This document shows, one piece after another, positions 16,288 to 24,750 of a stretch of 64,000 nt of DNA (its first letter is position 1; every line of letters starts with the position of its first letter). The position numbers and the translations under genes are program-made. This DNA is from Pelomonas cellulosilytica (GTDB taxonomy: Bacteria; Pseudomonadota; Gammaproteobacteria; Burkholderiales; Burkholderiaceae_C), in assembly GCF_021353265.1 (NCBI RefSeq), contig NZ_JAJTWU010000002.1:248001-312000 (forward strand), written 5' to 3'. The notes beneath the pieces were generated by a model, which did not search any database, had not been told where the DNA came from, and saw only the letters and a program-made list of their open reading frames with translations.

Positions 16288-17362
16288 ACCGGATGCGCTG
16301 CGCGCACGCCGCGATGCGCTGTCCGGCCAACTGCATCAGGGTTTGCTGGACGACGCACCACTGCCCGAGCTGCAGGCCCACCAGGCCCGTCTCAAGCTCC
16401 TCGACGAGCAGTTGGCCGCGCGCGACGCCGGCCGCGTGGGCCGACAGCGCCTGCAGCGCCAGGGCGTCGGCTTGCTGGCGGTGGGCGCGCTGGTGTCGCT
16501 GGCGGCCTGGGTGCCGGTGCGGCAGGTGCCGTTCTCGCTGGAGCTGGAGGCGGGTGCCGCCCAGCTGGTGCTGGCGCAGCCCGGCGTGCTGGACGGGCTG
16601 CCGCTGGCAGGTGGCGAGCTGCGGGCCGAGGGCTTCACCAGCGTCGAGTCGGGCGACGCGAAGCTGATGCAGCGCGCCCGGGCCGACGGTGCCAGCCCGC
16701 TGGCCCTACGGGCAGAGCGCCTGCAGCTGTCCCGCGTCAGTTTCGGCGCCGGCACCGTGCTGCATGTCGAAGCCGGCATGCCGGCCGTGCGGCTGGGCCT
16801 GGAAGGCGCGGCGCATGCAGTGGCGCTTGAGGTGGGCGGTGCGACGAGTAGCGGTTTCGGTGGCGAACCGGCGCAGCCGGGCGACTACCCGGTGGCCGAA
16901 TGGCTCAAGCTGGGCGGGAGCAAGGCGGCCACGTCGCTGTGGCTGCCACGCTCCGGCGACGGCACCTACCACTGGCGCGGGTTGCAGCCGGCAGCGCTGC
17001 GCTTCATCGAGCGCGAGGCGGCGCCGGACGGGCAGGTGAGGCTGGTGTCGGCACTGCTGCGCGGCACGCTGCGCCTGCCGGCCACCGAGCGCGAGCTAGC
17101 GCTTGCGGCTGGCAGCGGCCTGATGCTGGAGGGGCTGCAGGTTGAGCAGTGTGACCTGACGTTGGGCAGCACGGTGGGCCTGAAACTCAGCGGCTCGGCC
17201 CGGCAGATCGGCGTGCAAACCGGTGGCTTCGAACAGTCGCTGGTGCCCAGCTGGCTGGAGTACGCCGCTCACAACCACCGGCTGGGCCTGCTTTGGAGCG
17301 CGGCGGGCCTGCTGTGGGGCATTGGCACATGGTTGCGCAAGCAGTTCGGCGACGCGGCCTGA
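16274..17362 (+). CDS. Membrane-anchored protein of unknown function
   Basis: A 362-residue protein with no recognised domain. Residues 1-60 are a charged, probably helical cytoplasmic segment (ALRARRDALSGQL, LKLLDEQLAARD). A transmembrane helix lies at about 66-82 (VGLLAVGALVSLAAWV), then a large periplasmic region of beta character, then a second hydrophobic segment near the C-terminus (LGLLWSAAGLLWGIGTWL). The ATG at 16274 lies inside the previous gene's end; longer frames have no better start. Its end overlaps the start of the protease gene, so expression is coupled. Confidence 0.65.
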   Translation: MARLEPDALRARRDALSGQLHQGLLDDAPLPELQAHQARLKLLDEQLAARDAGRVGRQRLQRQGVGLLAVGALVSLAAWVPVRQVPFSLELEAGAAQLVLAQPGVLDGLPLAGGELRAEGFTSVESGDAKLMQRARADGASPLALRAERLQLSRVSFGAGTVLHVEAGMPAVRLGLEGAAHAVALEVGGATSSGFGGEPAQPGDYPVAEWLKLGGSKAATSLWLPRSGDGTYHWRGLQPAALRFIEREAAPDGQVRLVSALLRGTLRLPATERELALAAGSGLMLEGLQVEQCDLTLGSTVGLKLSGSARQIGVQTGGFEQSLVPSWLEYAAHNHRLGLLWSAAGLLWGIGTWLRKQFGDAA

Positions 17363-18489
17363 GCCGCCTGCTCGGGCAGGCCCTTGTGCTGGCATTGGTG
17401 CTGGCCGTGGCGCCGGTGCGTGCGGACACGACCTTCCTCACCGGCGAGGAGCTGGCCGAGCGGCTGCGGCGCAACCTCGTGTGGATCGCAGCGGAGGATG
17501 TTGACGAGCACGGCTTCGGGCTCGTCGTCGGGGCGGATGCGCAGCGGCTGTGGATCGTGACCGCCCGCCACGTCGTCGTGCGCCTGGGCATGCGCGGCAG
17601 CGGCGAACCCGAGCGTCCCAGCACGCGCATTCTGCTGCGGCTGTGCAGCGGCGGTGCCGACCTGATGGCCGAGCCATGGTCGGCCTGGGTTGCCGGCGAC
17701 GCGGACCTGGCGCTGTTGACTGCGCCGCGACCCGCCGGCTTCGAGCCCGAGACGCGTGCGCTGGCCGCGCAACTGGCACCGGTGGGCGAGCCGGCCTGGC
17801 TGTTGGGCAGCAACGACGAATGCGCTCTGGTGCCGGCGCGCGGCCTGGTGCGCGCCGGCGCGGAGGCGGGGCCCGACTTGCGCATCGACTTCGCCGGCGT
17901 GCGCGGTGGCAGCTCCGGCGGGCCGGTGCTTAGCGGCCGGGGCGTCATCGGTCTGATGAAGTCTGCCGAAGACCTGACGACGACGGTGCACGACATCGCC
18001 GACGTGCAGCGCCGCGTGCAGGCCACGGCTGGCGCGGTCTGGCAGCTGGCATCCGCCCAGAACCTGCCTCCAGGCGACCGCGAGGCCACGCGCGTGGACC
18101 TGGCTGAAACGCTGAACCAGTATCTGCTGGCGCTCAACAACGCCTGGATGCTGTTGCAGCAGCCCACCGTCGCGCGGGCCACGATGGACGACTTCGTCGG
18201 CCGCTATAACGTGGCGCTGCGGCGCTTCCTGCGGGTGCGCGAGTCGCACGACGGCGCGCTGGCCCGCCACTGGCCAGCGCCGGTACTGCCGGCCTGGCGC
18301 ACGCTGCGCGAGGGTTTGTGGGTGGTGCACCAGCACTTCTGGCGGCTGGATGCGCAGATGCGCGAGATCTACACCAACCAGGCGACCACACCGGTCGTGC
18401 GCGCCGACATGGCCGCGCTCGCGCCCGACCTTCAGCGCCTGGAGGCGGACATCCGCCAGTTCCTGCAACTGCTCGACAAGGAGCCCTGA
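17329..18489 (+). CDS. Exported trypsin-like serine protease
   Basis: A 386-residue protease. The N-terminal signal (basic residues, then ALVLALVLAVAPVRA) directs export. The S1-type triad is visible: His81 in VTARHVVV, Asp in GDADLALL (124 or 126) and Ser196 in GGSSGGPVL. The C-terminal 180 residues, after the protease core, are helical (LNQYLLALNNAWMLL, LQRLEADIRQFLQLL) and have no named domain; there is no PDZ, so it is not DegP-like. The start at 17329 is chosen because it begins the signal peptide. It overlaps the membrane protein gene upstream, and a lipoprotein gene follows 2 bp downstream. Confidence 0.75.
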   Translation: MVAQAVRRRGLSRLLGQALVLALVLAVAPVRADTTFLTGEELAERLRRNLVWIAAEDVDEHGFGLVVGADAQRLWIVTARHVVVRLGMRGSGEPERPSTRILLRLCSGGADLMAEPWSAWVAGDADLALLTAPRPAGFEPETRALAAQLAPVGEPAWLLGSNDECALVPARGLVRAGAEAGPDLRIDFAGVRGGSSGGPVLSGRGVIGLMKSAEDLTTTVHDIADVQRRVQATAGAVWQLASAQNLPPGDREATRVDLAETLNQYLLALNNAWMLLQQPTVARATMDDFVGRYNVALRRFLRVRESHDGALARHWPAPVLPAWRTLREGLWVVHQHFWRLDAQMREIYTNQATTPVVRADMAALAPDLQRLEADIRQFLQLLDKEP

Positions 18490-18491
18490 CC

Positions 18492-18920
18492 ATGCCCACG
18501 CTTCGCCCGGCCGCCGCCCTGCTCGCCACCGCCTTGGTCGCCTCCTGCGGCGGGGGCACAGAGGTGCTGATCATTCCGTTGTTCGAGTTCGGCTTCTCCG
18601 GCACGGCCGGGCCGGGCGGCGCGACGACGGTGCAGGTGTTCTTCAGCCCGGACACCCCGACCACTACGACCGGCAGCTTCGATGCCGTCAACATGAACAT
18701 CGATGCGCTCCCGCAGGTGCACTACACGGGCAGCTGGTCGGCCTGCAGCTTCCAGCTGAAGCTGGACCCCGCCAGCAGCGTCAAGGCGCCGATCGCAACC
18801 AACTACAACGGACGCTTCGTCGGCAACGATAGCATCGAGCTCACGCCCACCAGCGGCGCCGGGCTGCCGACGCTGACGCTCAAGCGCCAGAGCGCCAGCC
18901 AAAGGCAGATGGGCTGCTGA
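18492..18920 (+). CDS. Small lipoprotein of unknown function
   Basis: A 142-residue lipoprotein with lipobox Cys19 (LVASCGGG). The mature sequence is short, Thr/Ser/Gly-rich and probably beta-structured, with no domain that I recognise. It begins 2 bp after the protease stop, so it is the fourth member of the exported cassette. It could be a target or a regulator of the protease; that is speculation from position. Confidence 0.65.
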   Translation: MPTLRPAAALLATALVASCGGGTEVLIIPLFEFGFSGTAGPGGATTVQVFFSPDTPTTTTGSFDAVNMNIDALPQVHYTGSWSACSFQLKLDPASSVKAPIATNYNGRFVGNDSIELTPTSGAGLPTLTLKRQSASQRQMGC

Positions 18921-19003
18921 CGGCACAGGATGGGAGATTGCGCTGCGCGGTATCGGGCATCCGTCTTGCCGCGTCGAGTGACGACCAACATGGAGGCATG
19001 CAC

Positions 19004-19624
19004 ATGCTGACCCTGTACGGCACCTTGCGGTCCGGTTCGGCCGCCATAGAAGCCGCGCTCGCGCGCGCCGGCCTGGCCTACACGCCGGTGGACGCGGCGT
19101 CGTGGAACCCCGGGCCCGGGCTGGACGAATTGCGGCGCGTGAACCCGCTGGGCCAGATCCCGACGCTGGTGCTGGCCGACGGCACGGTGCTGACCGAGAG
19201 CGCGGCCATCCTCATCCACCTGGGGCTCACGCTGCCGCCCGGGCTGCTGCTGCCGGGCGACGCCCAGGCGCGCGCACGGGCGCTGCGCGGGCTGGTCTAC
19301 ATCCCTGCCAACTGCTATTCGGCCATCACTGTCATCGACTACCCGGAGCGCTTCTGCGAGCCCTGTGACGACGCGATGACGGAGCGCATCCGCGCCGGCA
19401 CGCGGCAGACTCTTCACCACCACTGGCGCGTGTTCGCCGACGAGTTCTGCGTGGGTTTCGACGCGGGCGCTCCCGGAAGCCTGGAGCTGCTGGCCACCGT
19501 CGTGTCGAAATGGTCGGGCACGCGGGCGATGCTTCAGGCAGACCGACCCGCGTTCCACGCCCAGTTGCTGCGCGTGGAGCAGCATCCTGAAGTGGCGGCG
19601 GTGTTCCGGCGCCATTGGGCCTGA
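19004..19624 (+). CDS. Glutathione S-transferase family protein
   Basis: A 206-residue GST-family protein. The N-terminal thioredoxin-fold domain starts MLTLYGTLRSGS and contains NPLGQIPTLVLADGTVLTESAAILIHL, the glutathione-binding strand-loop with the cis-proline and the Glu-Ser pair. A helical C-terminal domain follows. TGGAGG lies 7 nt before the ATG at 19004, better spacing than for the ATG six bases earlier. Its role, detoxification or maintenance, cannot be told. Confidence 0.85.
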   Translation: MLTLYGTLRSGSAAIEAALARAGLAYTPVDAASWNPGPGLDELRRVNPLGQIPTLVLADGTVLTESAAILIHLGLTLPPGLLLPGDAQARARALRGLVYIPANCYSAITVIDYPERFCEPCDDAMTERIRAGTRQTLHHHWRVFADEFCVGFDAGAPGSLELLATVVSKWSGTRAMLQADRPAFHAQLLRVEQHPEVAAVFRRHWA

Positions 19625-19702
19625 CAGGCGCAACCGGTCAGTTTTCAAGAAGCGCAGCCGTCATGGCCTGCATCCAATGGGCGCCTTCTCCAGGAGATGC
19701 CC

Positions 19703-19963
19703 ATGAACACGACCACGTCCGGTGCCGTGCACGCCCCTTCGTCCCGCCCCCGCACCGCACACTGGATGCGCCAGGGCCACCGTTGGCTGTCGCTTGTGTT
19801 CACGGCCGCCGTGCTGCTGAACTTTGCAGTCCGAGCAGTGCAGCCAGGTGAGCCCGCTGCATGGATCACCTATGCGCCGCTGCCGCCGCTGTTCCTGCAG
19901 CTGGTATCCGGGCTGTACCTGTTCGTGCAGCCCTACCTGCGCCGTCGCGTCGGCAGGCCCTAA
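19703..19963 (+). CDS. Small two-helix membrane protein
   Basis: An 86-residue hypothetical inner-membrane protein with two hydrophobic segments (WLSLVFTAAVLLNFAV and PPLFLQLVSGLYLFV) and a basic C-terminus. CAGGAG precedes the ATG at 19703 by a good distance; another ATG six bases earlier lies too close to it. Its stop overlaps that of the convergent ABC permease gene. No function is recognised. Confidence 0.6.
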   Translation: MNTTTSGAVHAPSSRPRTAHWMRQGHRWLSLVFTAAVLLNFAVRAVQPGEPAAWITYAPLPPLFLQLVSGLYLFVQPYLRRRVGRP

Positions 19964-21087
19964 TCCACCGTCTGGCGGTAGCGCAGCAGCGCCACGCCGC
20001 CGGCCACGGCGAGGAAGGCCAGCATGGGCCACAGCTCGGGCAGCAGCTCGGCCGCGCCGGAGCCCTTGAGCATGACGCCGCGCACGATGCGCAGGAAATG
20101 CGTCAGCGGCAGCACCTCGCCCAGGCGCTGCGCCCAGACCGGCATGCCGCGGAACGGGAACATGAAGCCGGACAGCAGCATGCTCGGCAGGAAGAAGAAA
20201 AACGTCAGCTGCAGCGCCTGCAGCTGGTTGCGTGCGAGCGTCGAGAACGTGAAACCCACGCCCAGGTTGGCCAGCATGAAGACGCCGATCATCGCCAGCA
20301 GCAGCGCGACGCTGCCGACCATCGGCACGCTGAAAAGCGCGAACGCAGCGCCGAGGATGACGCCGAGCTGCACGTAGCCCAGCACGACGTACGGCAGGAT
20401 CTTGCCAACCATCACCTCGATGGGCCGCACCGGCGTGGCCAGCAGGTTCTCCATCGTGCCGCGCTCGCGCTCGCGCGTCATGGCCAGCGAAGTCAGCATC
20501 ACCATCGTCATCGTCAGGATGGTGCCCACGAGGCCCGGCACGATGTTGTAGCGGCTCAGCCCCTCGGGGTTGTAGCGGCGCTGGATGCGCACCTCGAACG
20601 GCGGCGGTGCCGCCGCGCGCGAGGCCAGCGCACCGCGAAGGTCGCGGGCCAGCGCGGTCTGGTTGATCTGGCCGACGGCGGCCATCGCATTGCTGCCGGC
20701 GGACGGGTCGGTGGCGTCGGCCGCGATCAGCACCGCCGGCTTCTCGCCGCGCACGACGCGCGCGCCGAAGTCGTCCGGCACGACGACGAGGAATTGGATG
20801 TCACCGCGCTCCAGCAGCTTGTCGCCTTCGCGTTCCGACACTCCCGTGCGCACCACGCGGAAGTAGCCGCTGGTCTGCAGCGCGGCCACGAGGCTGCGCG
20901 CCATCGGGCTGGTGTCCTGGCTGACGATGGCGGTGGGCAGGCCCTTGGGGTCGGTGTTGATCGCGTAGCCGAACAGGATCAGCTGGATGATGGGCACGGC
21001 CACCGCCATCGCGAAGGTGAGCCGGTCGCGCAGCATCTGCTGCACTTCCTTGAGCGCGATGGCGAATGTGCGTGCCAGGGGCTGCAT
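19960..21087 (-). CDS. ABC-2 type transporter permease (YbhS/YbhR-like)
   Basis: A 375-residue permease of the ABC-2 drug-efflux type. An N-terminal helix (LTFAMAVAVPIIQLILFGYAI) is followed by a large periplasmic domain of about 140 residues. Five C-terminal helices include the family motif RERERGTMENLLATPVRP near residue 210. It would pair with the ATPase whose gene overlaps it by ATGA. The E. coli YbhGFSR system has two permeases; only one is present here, so it may act as a homodimer. Confidence 0.9.
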   Translation of the reverse strand: MQPLARTFAIALKEVQQMLRDRLTFAMAVAVPIIQLILFGYAINTDPKGLPTAIVSQDTSPMARSLVAALQTSGYFRVVRTGVSEREGDKLLERGDIQFLVVVPDDFGARVVRGEKPAVLIAADATDPSAGSNAMAAVGQINQTALARDLRGALASRAAAPPPFEVRIQRRYNPEGLSRYNIVPGLVGTILTMTMVMLTSLAMTRERERGTMENLLATPVRPIEVMVGKILPYVVLGYVQLGVILGAAFALFSVPMVGSVALLLAMIGVFMLANLGVGFTFSTLARNQLQALQLTFFFFLPSMLLSGFMFPFRGMPVWAQRLGEVLPLTHFLRIVRGVMLKGSGAAELLPELWPMLAFLAVAGGVALLRYRQTVD

Positions 21088-21833
21088 CAGCCGGCTTCCG
21101 CGAAGTTGTCCGTCGCCTGCCCGACGAGCTTGACGAACGCGTCCTCGAGGTCACGCGCACCCGCCTCCGCGACGATGGACGCCGCCGTGCCACGCGCCAG
21201 CACGCGGCCGTAGGCGATGTAGACCAGTTCGTCGCAGCGCTCGGCTTCGTCCATGTAGTGCGTGGAGACGAGCACGGTGATGCCCTCCTGGGCGAGGTCG
21301 TGGATCTGGTCCCAGAACTCGCGGCGGGCCTTGGGGTCGACGCCGGCGGTGGGTTCGTCCAGCAGCAGCAGGCGAGGCTTGTGCAGCAGGCAGGCGGCCA
21401 GCGCTAGGCGCTGCTTCCAGCCGCCGGAGAGCGAGCCGGCCAGCTGCTTCTCTCGCGTCTTCAGGCCCAGCCGTTCCAGCGCGGCATCCACGGCCTGGCG
21501 GCGGTCGGGCATCGAGAACAGCCGCGCGACGAAGTCCAGGTTCTCGCGGATAGAGAGGTCTTCGTAGAGGCCGAACTTCTGCGTCATGTAGCCCACTTGG
21601 CGCTTGACCTCGGACGCCTGGCGGCGGAAGTCCAGGCCGAGCACCTTGCCCTCGCCGCCGTCGGGTGTCAGCAGCCCGCACAGCATGCGCAGCGACGTCG
21701 TCTTGCCGCTGCCGTTGGGGCCGAGGAAACCGACGATGCGGCCGGCGGCGACCTGCATTTCGACGTTGTCGACGACCTTGCGTTGGCCGTACGACTTGGT
21801 CAGCCCCTGCACGTCTATGGCGAGCTCGGTCAT
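21087..21833 (-). CDS. ABC transporter ATP-binding protein (YbhF-like half)
   Basis: A 248-residue ABC ATPase. Walker A is GPNGSGKT at 38-45, the signature is LSGGWKQRL and Walker B is LLLLDEPTAGVDP, with the switch histidine in STHYMDEAE. It drives the permease encoded immediately downstream. E. coli YbhF is a fused double ATPase; this is a single domain, so it should dimerise. It overlaps both neighbours by ATGA within the tetR-mfp-ATPase-permease operon. Confidence 0.9.
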   Translation of the reverse strand: MTELAIDVQGLTKSYGQRKVVDNVEMQVAAGRIVGFLGPNGSGKTTSLRMLCGLLTPDGGEGKVLGLDFRRQASEVKRQVGYMTQKFGLYEDLSIRENLDFVARLFSMPDRRQAVDAALERLGLKTREKQLAGSLSGGWKQRLALAACLLHKPRLLLLDEPTAGVDPKARREFWDQIHDLAQEGITVLVSTHYMDEAERCDELVYIAYGRVLARGTAASIVAEAGARDLEDAFVKLVGQATDNFAEAG

Positions 21834-22780
21834 GGAGTCACGTCGAGCGGCTGGCCGGGATGCAGGCGTTCGGCGTCTTCTGCCTTCACCGGCCGCGCCT
21901 CGACGAGGAACACCAGCTTGTCGCGCTGCTGATTGGAGTAGATGACCGGCGGCGTGTACTCCGGGCCGCTGGCGATGAAGCTGATGCGAGCCGCAATGGC
22001 CACGCCGCAGCCATCGCAGTGCAGGGTGACCGGGGCGTCCAGCTTCAAGCCGCCTACCGCCGACTGCGGCACATAGAAGCGGGCCTTGCGGTGGGCCGGC
22101 GGCAACAACGCCAGCACCGGCTGGCCGGCGGCCACCCACTCGCCGGGGCGCAGGAATACGTCTTCCACGCGGGCGGTCATCGGGGCGGCCTGGCGCTTCT
22201 GCTCCACGCGCCATGCGGCCTGTGCGCGGCTGCTCTGGGCGGCCTCGGCCAGCGCCCGGGCGGCGGCGCGTTCGTCCTCGCGGGCGGGGAGGCGCCCCAC
22301 CTGCATGGCGGCGTCCAGCTCGGCGACGCGGGCGCGCGCCTGGGCCAGTGCGGTGGCGGCGTCATCCACGCGCGCGGGGGCTACAAAGCCCTGGGACAGC
22401 AGCTCCTGCTGGCGCTTGAGGTCCAGGCCGGCCAGGCGCTCTGCGGCGCGCGCCTGCTCCAGCTGCGCACGCGTGACGGCAAGCTCCGGCGTGCGGCGGC
22501 CCTTGTCCGTGTTCTCCGCCTGGGCCTGGGCACTCTGAGCGCGGGCGCGGGCCTCCGCGTCCGCAGCCAGCTCGGGCGTGGCGTCCAGCTCGAACAGCGC
22601 CTGGCCCGCCGTGACGGCTTCGCCCGAGCGCACGGCCAACGTCGTGAGCCGCCCGGCCACGGGCGGGGCGATGTAGACCAGTTCAGCCTCGGCGTAGCCC
22701 GTCCAGCCGGTGGACGGCTTCTCGCCGCAGGCGGCCAGCAGAGCCAGAAGCGCTAGCGCCAGGAGCAGGGGTGTTCTCAT
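21830..22780 (-). CDS. HlyD-family membrane-fusion lipoprotein (YbhG-like)
   Basis: A 316-residue periplasmic adaptor that links the ABC exporter to an outer-membrane channel. It has a lipobox (Cys18, LLAACGEK), a lipoyl half-motif (YIAPPVAGRLTTLAVRSGEAVTAGQALFEL), a long alanine/arginine-rich coiled coil (about residues 75-195) and a second lipoyl half and beta-barrel (MTARVEDVFLRPGEWV). Its gene lies between the TetR regulator and the ATPase, with a 4-bp overlap to the ATPase gene. Confidence 0.88.
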   Translation of the reverse strand: MRTPLLLALALLALLAACGEKPSTGWTGYAEAELVYIAPPVAGRLTTLAVRSGEAVTAGQALFELDATPELAADAEARARAQSAQAQAENTDKGRRTPELAVTRAQLEQARAAERLAGLDLKRQQELLSQGFVAPARVDDAATALAQARARVAELDAAMQVGRLPAREDERAAARALAEAAQSSRAQAAWRVEQKRQAAPMTARVEDVFLRPGEWVAAGQPVLALLPPAHRKARFYVPQSAVGGLKLDAPVTLHCDGCGVAIAARISFIASGPEYTPPVIYSNQQRDKLVFLVEARPVKAEDAERLHPGQPLDVTP

Positions 22781-22791
22781 TGGTTCTCCCG

Positions 22792-23421
22792 TCACGCACC
22801 GCTGGCCAGGCCGAGCAGCGCCCATTCGATGCGGCGCAGCAGCGCTTCGTCCGATAGCACGCCACCGTCCACCATCGCGCGCAGTGGCGCGGGCACGGCG
22901 TCGATGGACTGCATGGCGCCGACCAGCAGCAAGGGCGCCACCACGGCGCCCATCAGGAACGAGAAGCGCGTCAGCATCGGCTGCCGCGGCAGCCGTCCCT
23001 GCGCCTCGGCCTCTTGTAGAAGCGCCATCAGCACGCCCAGATGGCGTGGCGCGTTGGCCCGCAGGAAGTCCTGCGCCACCGCCTCGCCGGCCTGGGCATC
23101 GGCCCACACGCGCGTCAGCAGCGGCCGGTGCTCGCGCACGAAGCGGGCCAGGCCCATCAACGCGCTGGTCAGCCGCTCCATCACGTCGCCATCGCCCTGG
23201 CTGTTGAGCTGCAGCGCGCTGAACATGGCCTCATAGTGCTGCTGCAGCAGCGCGCGCAGGAAGGCGTCCTTGCTGCCGAAGTGGTAGTGCACCATCGCCG
23301 GGTTCACACCGGCCGCCTCGGCCACGCGGCGCACCGACAGGCCGGCGCAGCCGAGCTGGGGGTAGAGCTCGGCGCCGGCGGCGAGCAAGGCCTGGTCCTG
23401 ATCCTGGCTGGGGCGGGGCAT
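22792..23421 (-). CDS. TetR/AcrR-family repressor (CecR-like)
   Basis: A 209-residue TetR-family regulator. The N-terminal helix-turn-helix is LSVRRVAEAAGVNPAMVHYHFGSKDAFLRAL, and the C-terminal ligand domain resembles CecR (YbiH), which governs ybhGFSR in E. coli. The ATG at 23421 is chosen over an upstream start because the 22-bp palindrome 23430-23451 would otherwise be coding. It is the first gene of the efflux operon, 11 bp before the adaptor gene, and is expected to repress its own operon. Confidence 0.88.
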   Translation of the reverse strand: MPRPSQDQDQALLAAGAELYPQLGCAGLSVRRVAEAAGVNPAMVHYHFGSKDAFLRALLQQHYEAMFSALQLNSQGDGDVMERLTSALMGLARFVREHRPLLTRVWADAQAGEAVAQDFLRANAPRHLGVLMALLQEAEAQGRLPRQPMLTRFSFLMGAVVAPLLLVGAMQSIDAVPAPLRAMVDGGVLSDEALLRRIEWALLGLASGA

Positions 23422-23429
23422 GGGGGCGA

Positions 23430-23451
23430 TTATTGGTCGACCGACCAATAA
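23430..23451. promoter_or_regulatory. TetR-type operator, 22-bp perfect palindrome
   Basis: Half-sites TTATTGGTCG and CGACCAATAA are perfect reverse complements separated by 2 bp (AC). The site starts 9 bp upstream of the tetR-type ATG, in the divergent region shared with metX. Size and position are typical of an autoregulatory TetR operator. It also lies 14 bp upstream of the proposed metX -10 element, over the place where a -35 would be, so it might affect metX. Confidence 0.75.
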
Positions 23452-23464
23452 CAACAAGGCCCCC

Positions 23465-23470
23465 TAGAAT
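23465..23470 (+). promoter_or_regulatory. Proposed metX -10 element
   Basis: TAGAAT matches the sigma-70 -10 consensus at five of six positions. A start site about 7 nt downstream (near 23477) would put the 5' end of the mRNA directly at the first stem of the SAM-II aptamer. The -35 is not convincing (CGACCA at 17 bp spacing, inside the TetR palindrome). Confidence 0.5.
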
Positions 23471-23477
23471 CGCGTTC

Positions 23478-23530
23478 GAAGCGCCGATTTGTTCCGGATT
23501 GCGGGCGCTCTAGAAATCCCGCTAAACAGG
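23478..23530 (+). promoter_or_regulatory. SAM-II riboswitch upstream of metX
   Basis: The leader matches the SAM-II (SAM-alpha) aptamer architecture. P1 pairs GCGCC (23481-23485) with GGCGC (23504-23508). The loop carries the conserved GATTT (23486) and GGATTGC (23496-23502). A pseudoknot can form between GCGG (23501-23504) and CCGC (23519-23522), directly followed by the invariant GCTAAA (23521-23526). This class binds S-adenosylmethionine and switches off methionine-synthesis genes. It sits between a -10 element and a terminator-like hairpin ahead of metX, exactly the gene expected. SAM-II is best known from alphaproteobacteria. Confidence 0.82.
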
Positions 23531-23540
23531 ACGCTCGACA

Positions 23541-23560
23541 ACCGGCGTCCCGCCGGTTTT
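23541..23560 (+). terminator. Leader hairpin with T-run (expression platform)
   Basis: ACCGGCG, loop TCC and CGCCGGT form a perfect 7-bp GC-rich stem, with TTTTG beginning at the last stem base. It lies between the SAM-II aptamer and the metX Shine-Dalgarno (TGGAG, about 23569), so it can act as an attenuator when SAM is bound. The T-run is short, so efficiency is uncertain; translational control is the alternative. Confidence 0.6.
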
Positions 23561-23580
23561 GCTTTATCTGGAGTGAGGCC

Positions 23581-24750
23581 ATGACGGGCCGCAGCGTGGG
23601 CGATGTGACGCCCCAGAGCTTTCATTTCGACGAGCCGCTCCGCTTGCGCAGCGGCGCGAGCTTGGGCCCGTACGACCTGATGGTGGAGACCTACGGCCAG
23701 CTCAACGCCGAGCGCAGCAACGCGGTGCTGGTTTGCCATGCGCTCAACGCGAGCCACCACGTGGCGGGCACCTATGCGGGCCAGGCGAAGAGCGAGGGCT
23801 GGTGGGACAACCTCATCGGCCCGGGCAAGCCGCTGGACACGGACAGGTTCTTCGTCATCGGCATCAACAACCTGGGTTCGTGCTTCGGCTCCACCGGGCC
23901 GATGCATGCCAACCCGGCCACCGGCCGGGCCTGGGGAGCGGACTTTCCCGTCGTGACGGTGCAGGACTGGGTGGACAGCCAGGCTCGCGTCGTCGAGCGG
24001 CTGGGCATCCGCAAGCTCGCGGCCGTGCTTGGCGGCAGCCTGGGCGGCATGCAGGCGCTGGATTGGGCGCTGCGCTATCCCGAACGGCTGGACCACTGCA
24101 TCGCGATCGCGACGGCGCCGAATCTGTCGGCGCAGAACATCGCCTTCAACGAGGTCGCACGCCGCGCCATCGTGACCGACCCCGACTTCCACGGCGGCCA
24201 CTTCTACGCGCACGGCGTGGTGCCCAAGCGCGGCCTGCGCGTGGCGCGCATGATCGGCCACATCACCTACCTCAGCGACGACGTGATGGCCGAGAAGTTC
24301 GGCCGCGAGCTCAAGACCGGCGCGCTCGGCTACACGACGCAGGAGATCGAGTTCCAGATCGAGAGCTACCTGCGCTACCAGGGCGACAAGTTCAGCGACT
24401 ACTTCGACGCCAACACCTACCTGCTCATCACGCGCGCGCTGGACTACTTCGACCCCGCCTCTGAGCACGGCGGCGACCTGGCGAGCGCCTTTGCCACCGC
24501 GCGGGCGAAGTTCCTCGTGGCGAGCTTCACGACCGACTGGCGCTTCTCGCCGGCGCGTTCGCGCGAGATCGTCAAGGCGCTGCTCGACAACCGGCTGGAA
24601 GTGAGCTATGCCGAGATCGACGCGCCGCACGGCCACGACGCCTTCCTGCTCGACGACCCGCGCTACCACGGCGTGCTGGGTGCGTACTTCGAGCGCATCG
24701 CCGCCGGCCTTGCCAGGCCGGGCCTGCAGTTGAAGGGAGTGGCGGTATGA
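23581..24750 (+). CDS. metX: Homoserine O-acyltransferase (MetX)
   Basis: A 389-residue alpha/beta-hydrolase-fold acyltransferase for the first committed step of methionine synthesis, acylating homoserine with acetyl- or succinyl-CoA. The nucleophile Ser153 lies in GGSLGGMQ, the substrate-pocket segment is [12 protein letters not shown] near residue 98, and the histidine is in [12 protein letters not shown] near the C-terminus. Many betaproteobacterial MetX enzymes are succinyltransferases; sequence inspection cannot decide the donor here. It is controlled by the SAM-II leader and overlaps metW by ATGA. Confidence 0.93.
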   Translation: MTGRSVGDVTPQSFHFDEPLRLRSGASLGPYDLMVETYGQLNAERSNAVLVCHALNASHHVAGTYAGQAKSEGWWDNLIGPGKPLDTDRFFVIGINNLGSCFGSTGPMHANPATGRAWGADFPVVTVQDWVDSQARVVERLGIRKLAAVLGGSLGGMQALDWALRYPERLDHCIAIATAPNLSAQNIAFNEVARRAIVTDPDFHGGHFYAHGVVPKRGLRVARMIGHITYLSDDVMAEKFGRELKTGALGYTTQEIEFQIESYLRYQGDKFSDYFDANTYLLITRALDYFDPASEHGGDLASAFATARAKFLVASFTTDWRFSPARSREIVKALLDNRLEVSYAEIDAPHGHDAFLLDDPRYHGVLGAYFERIAAGLARPGLQLKGVAV

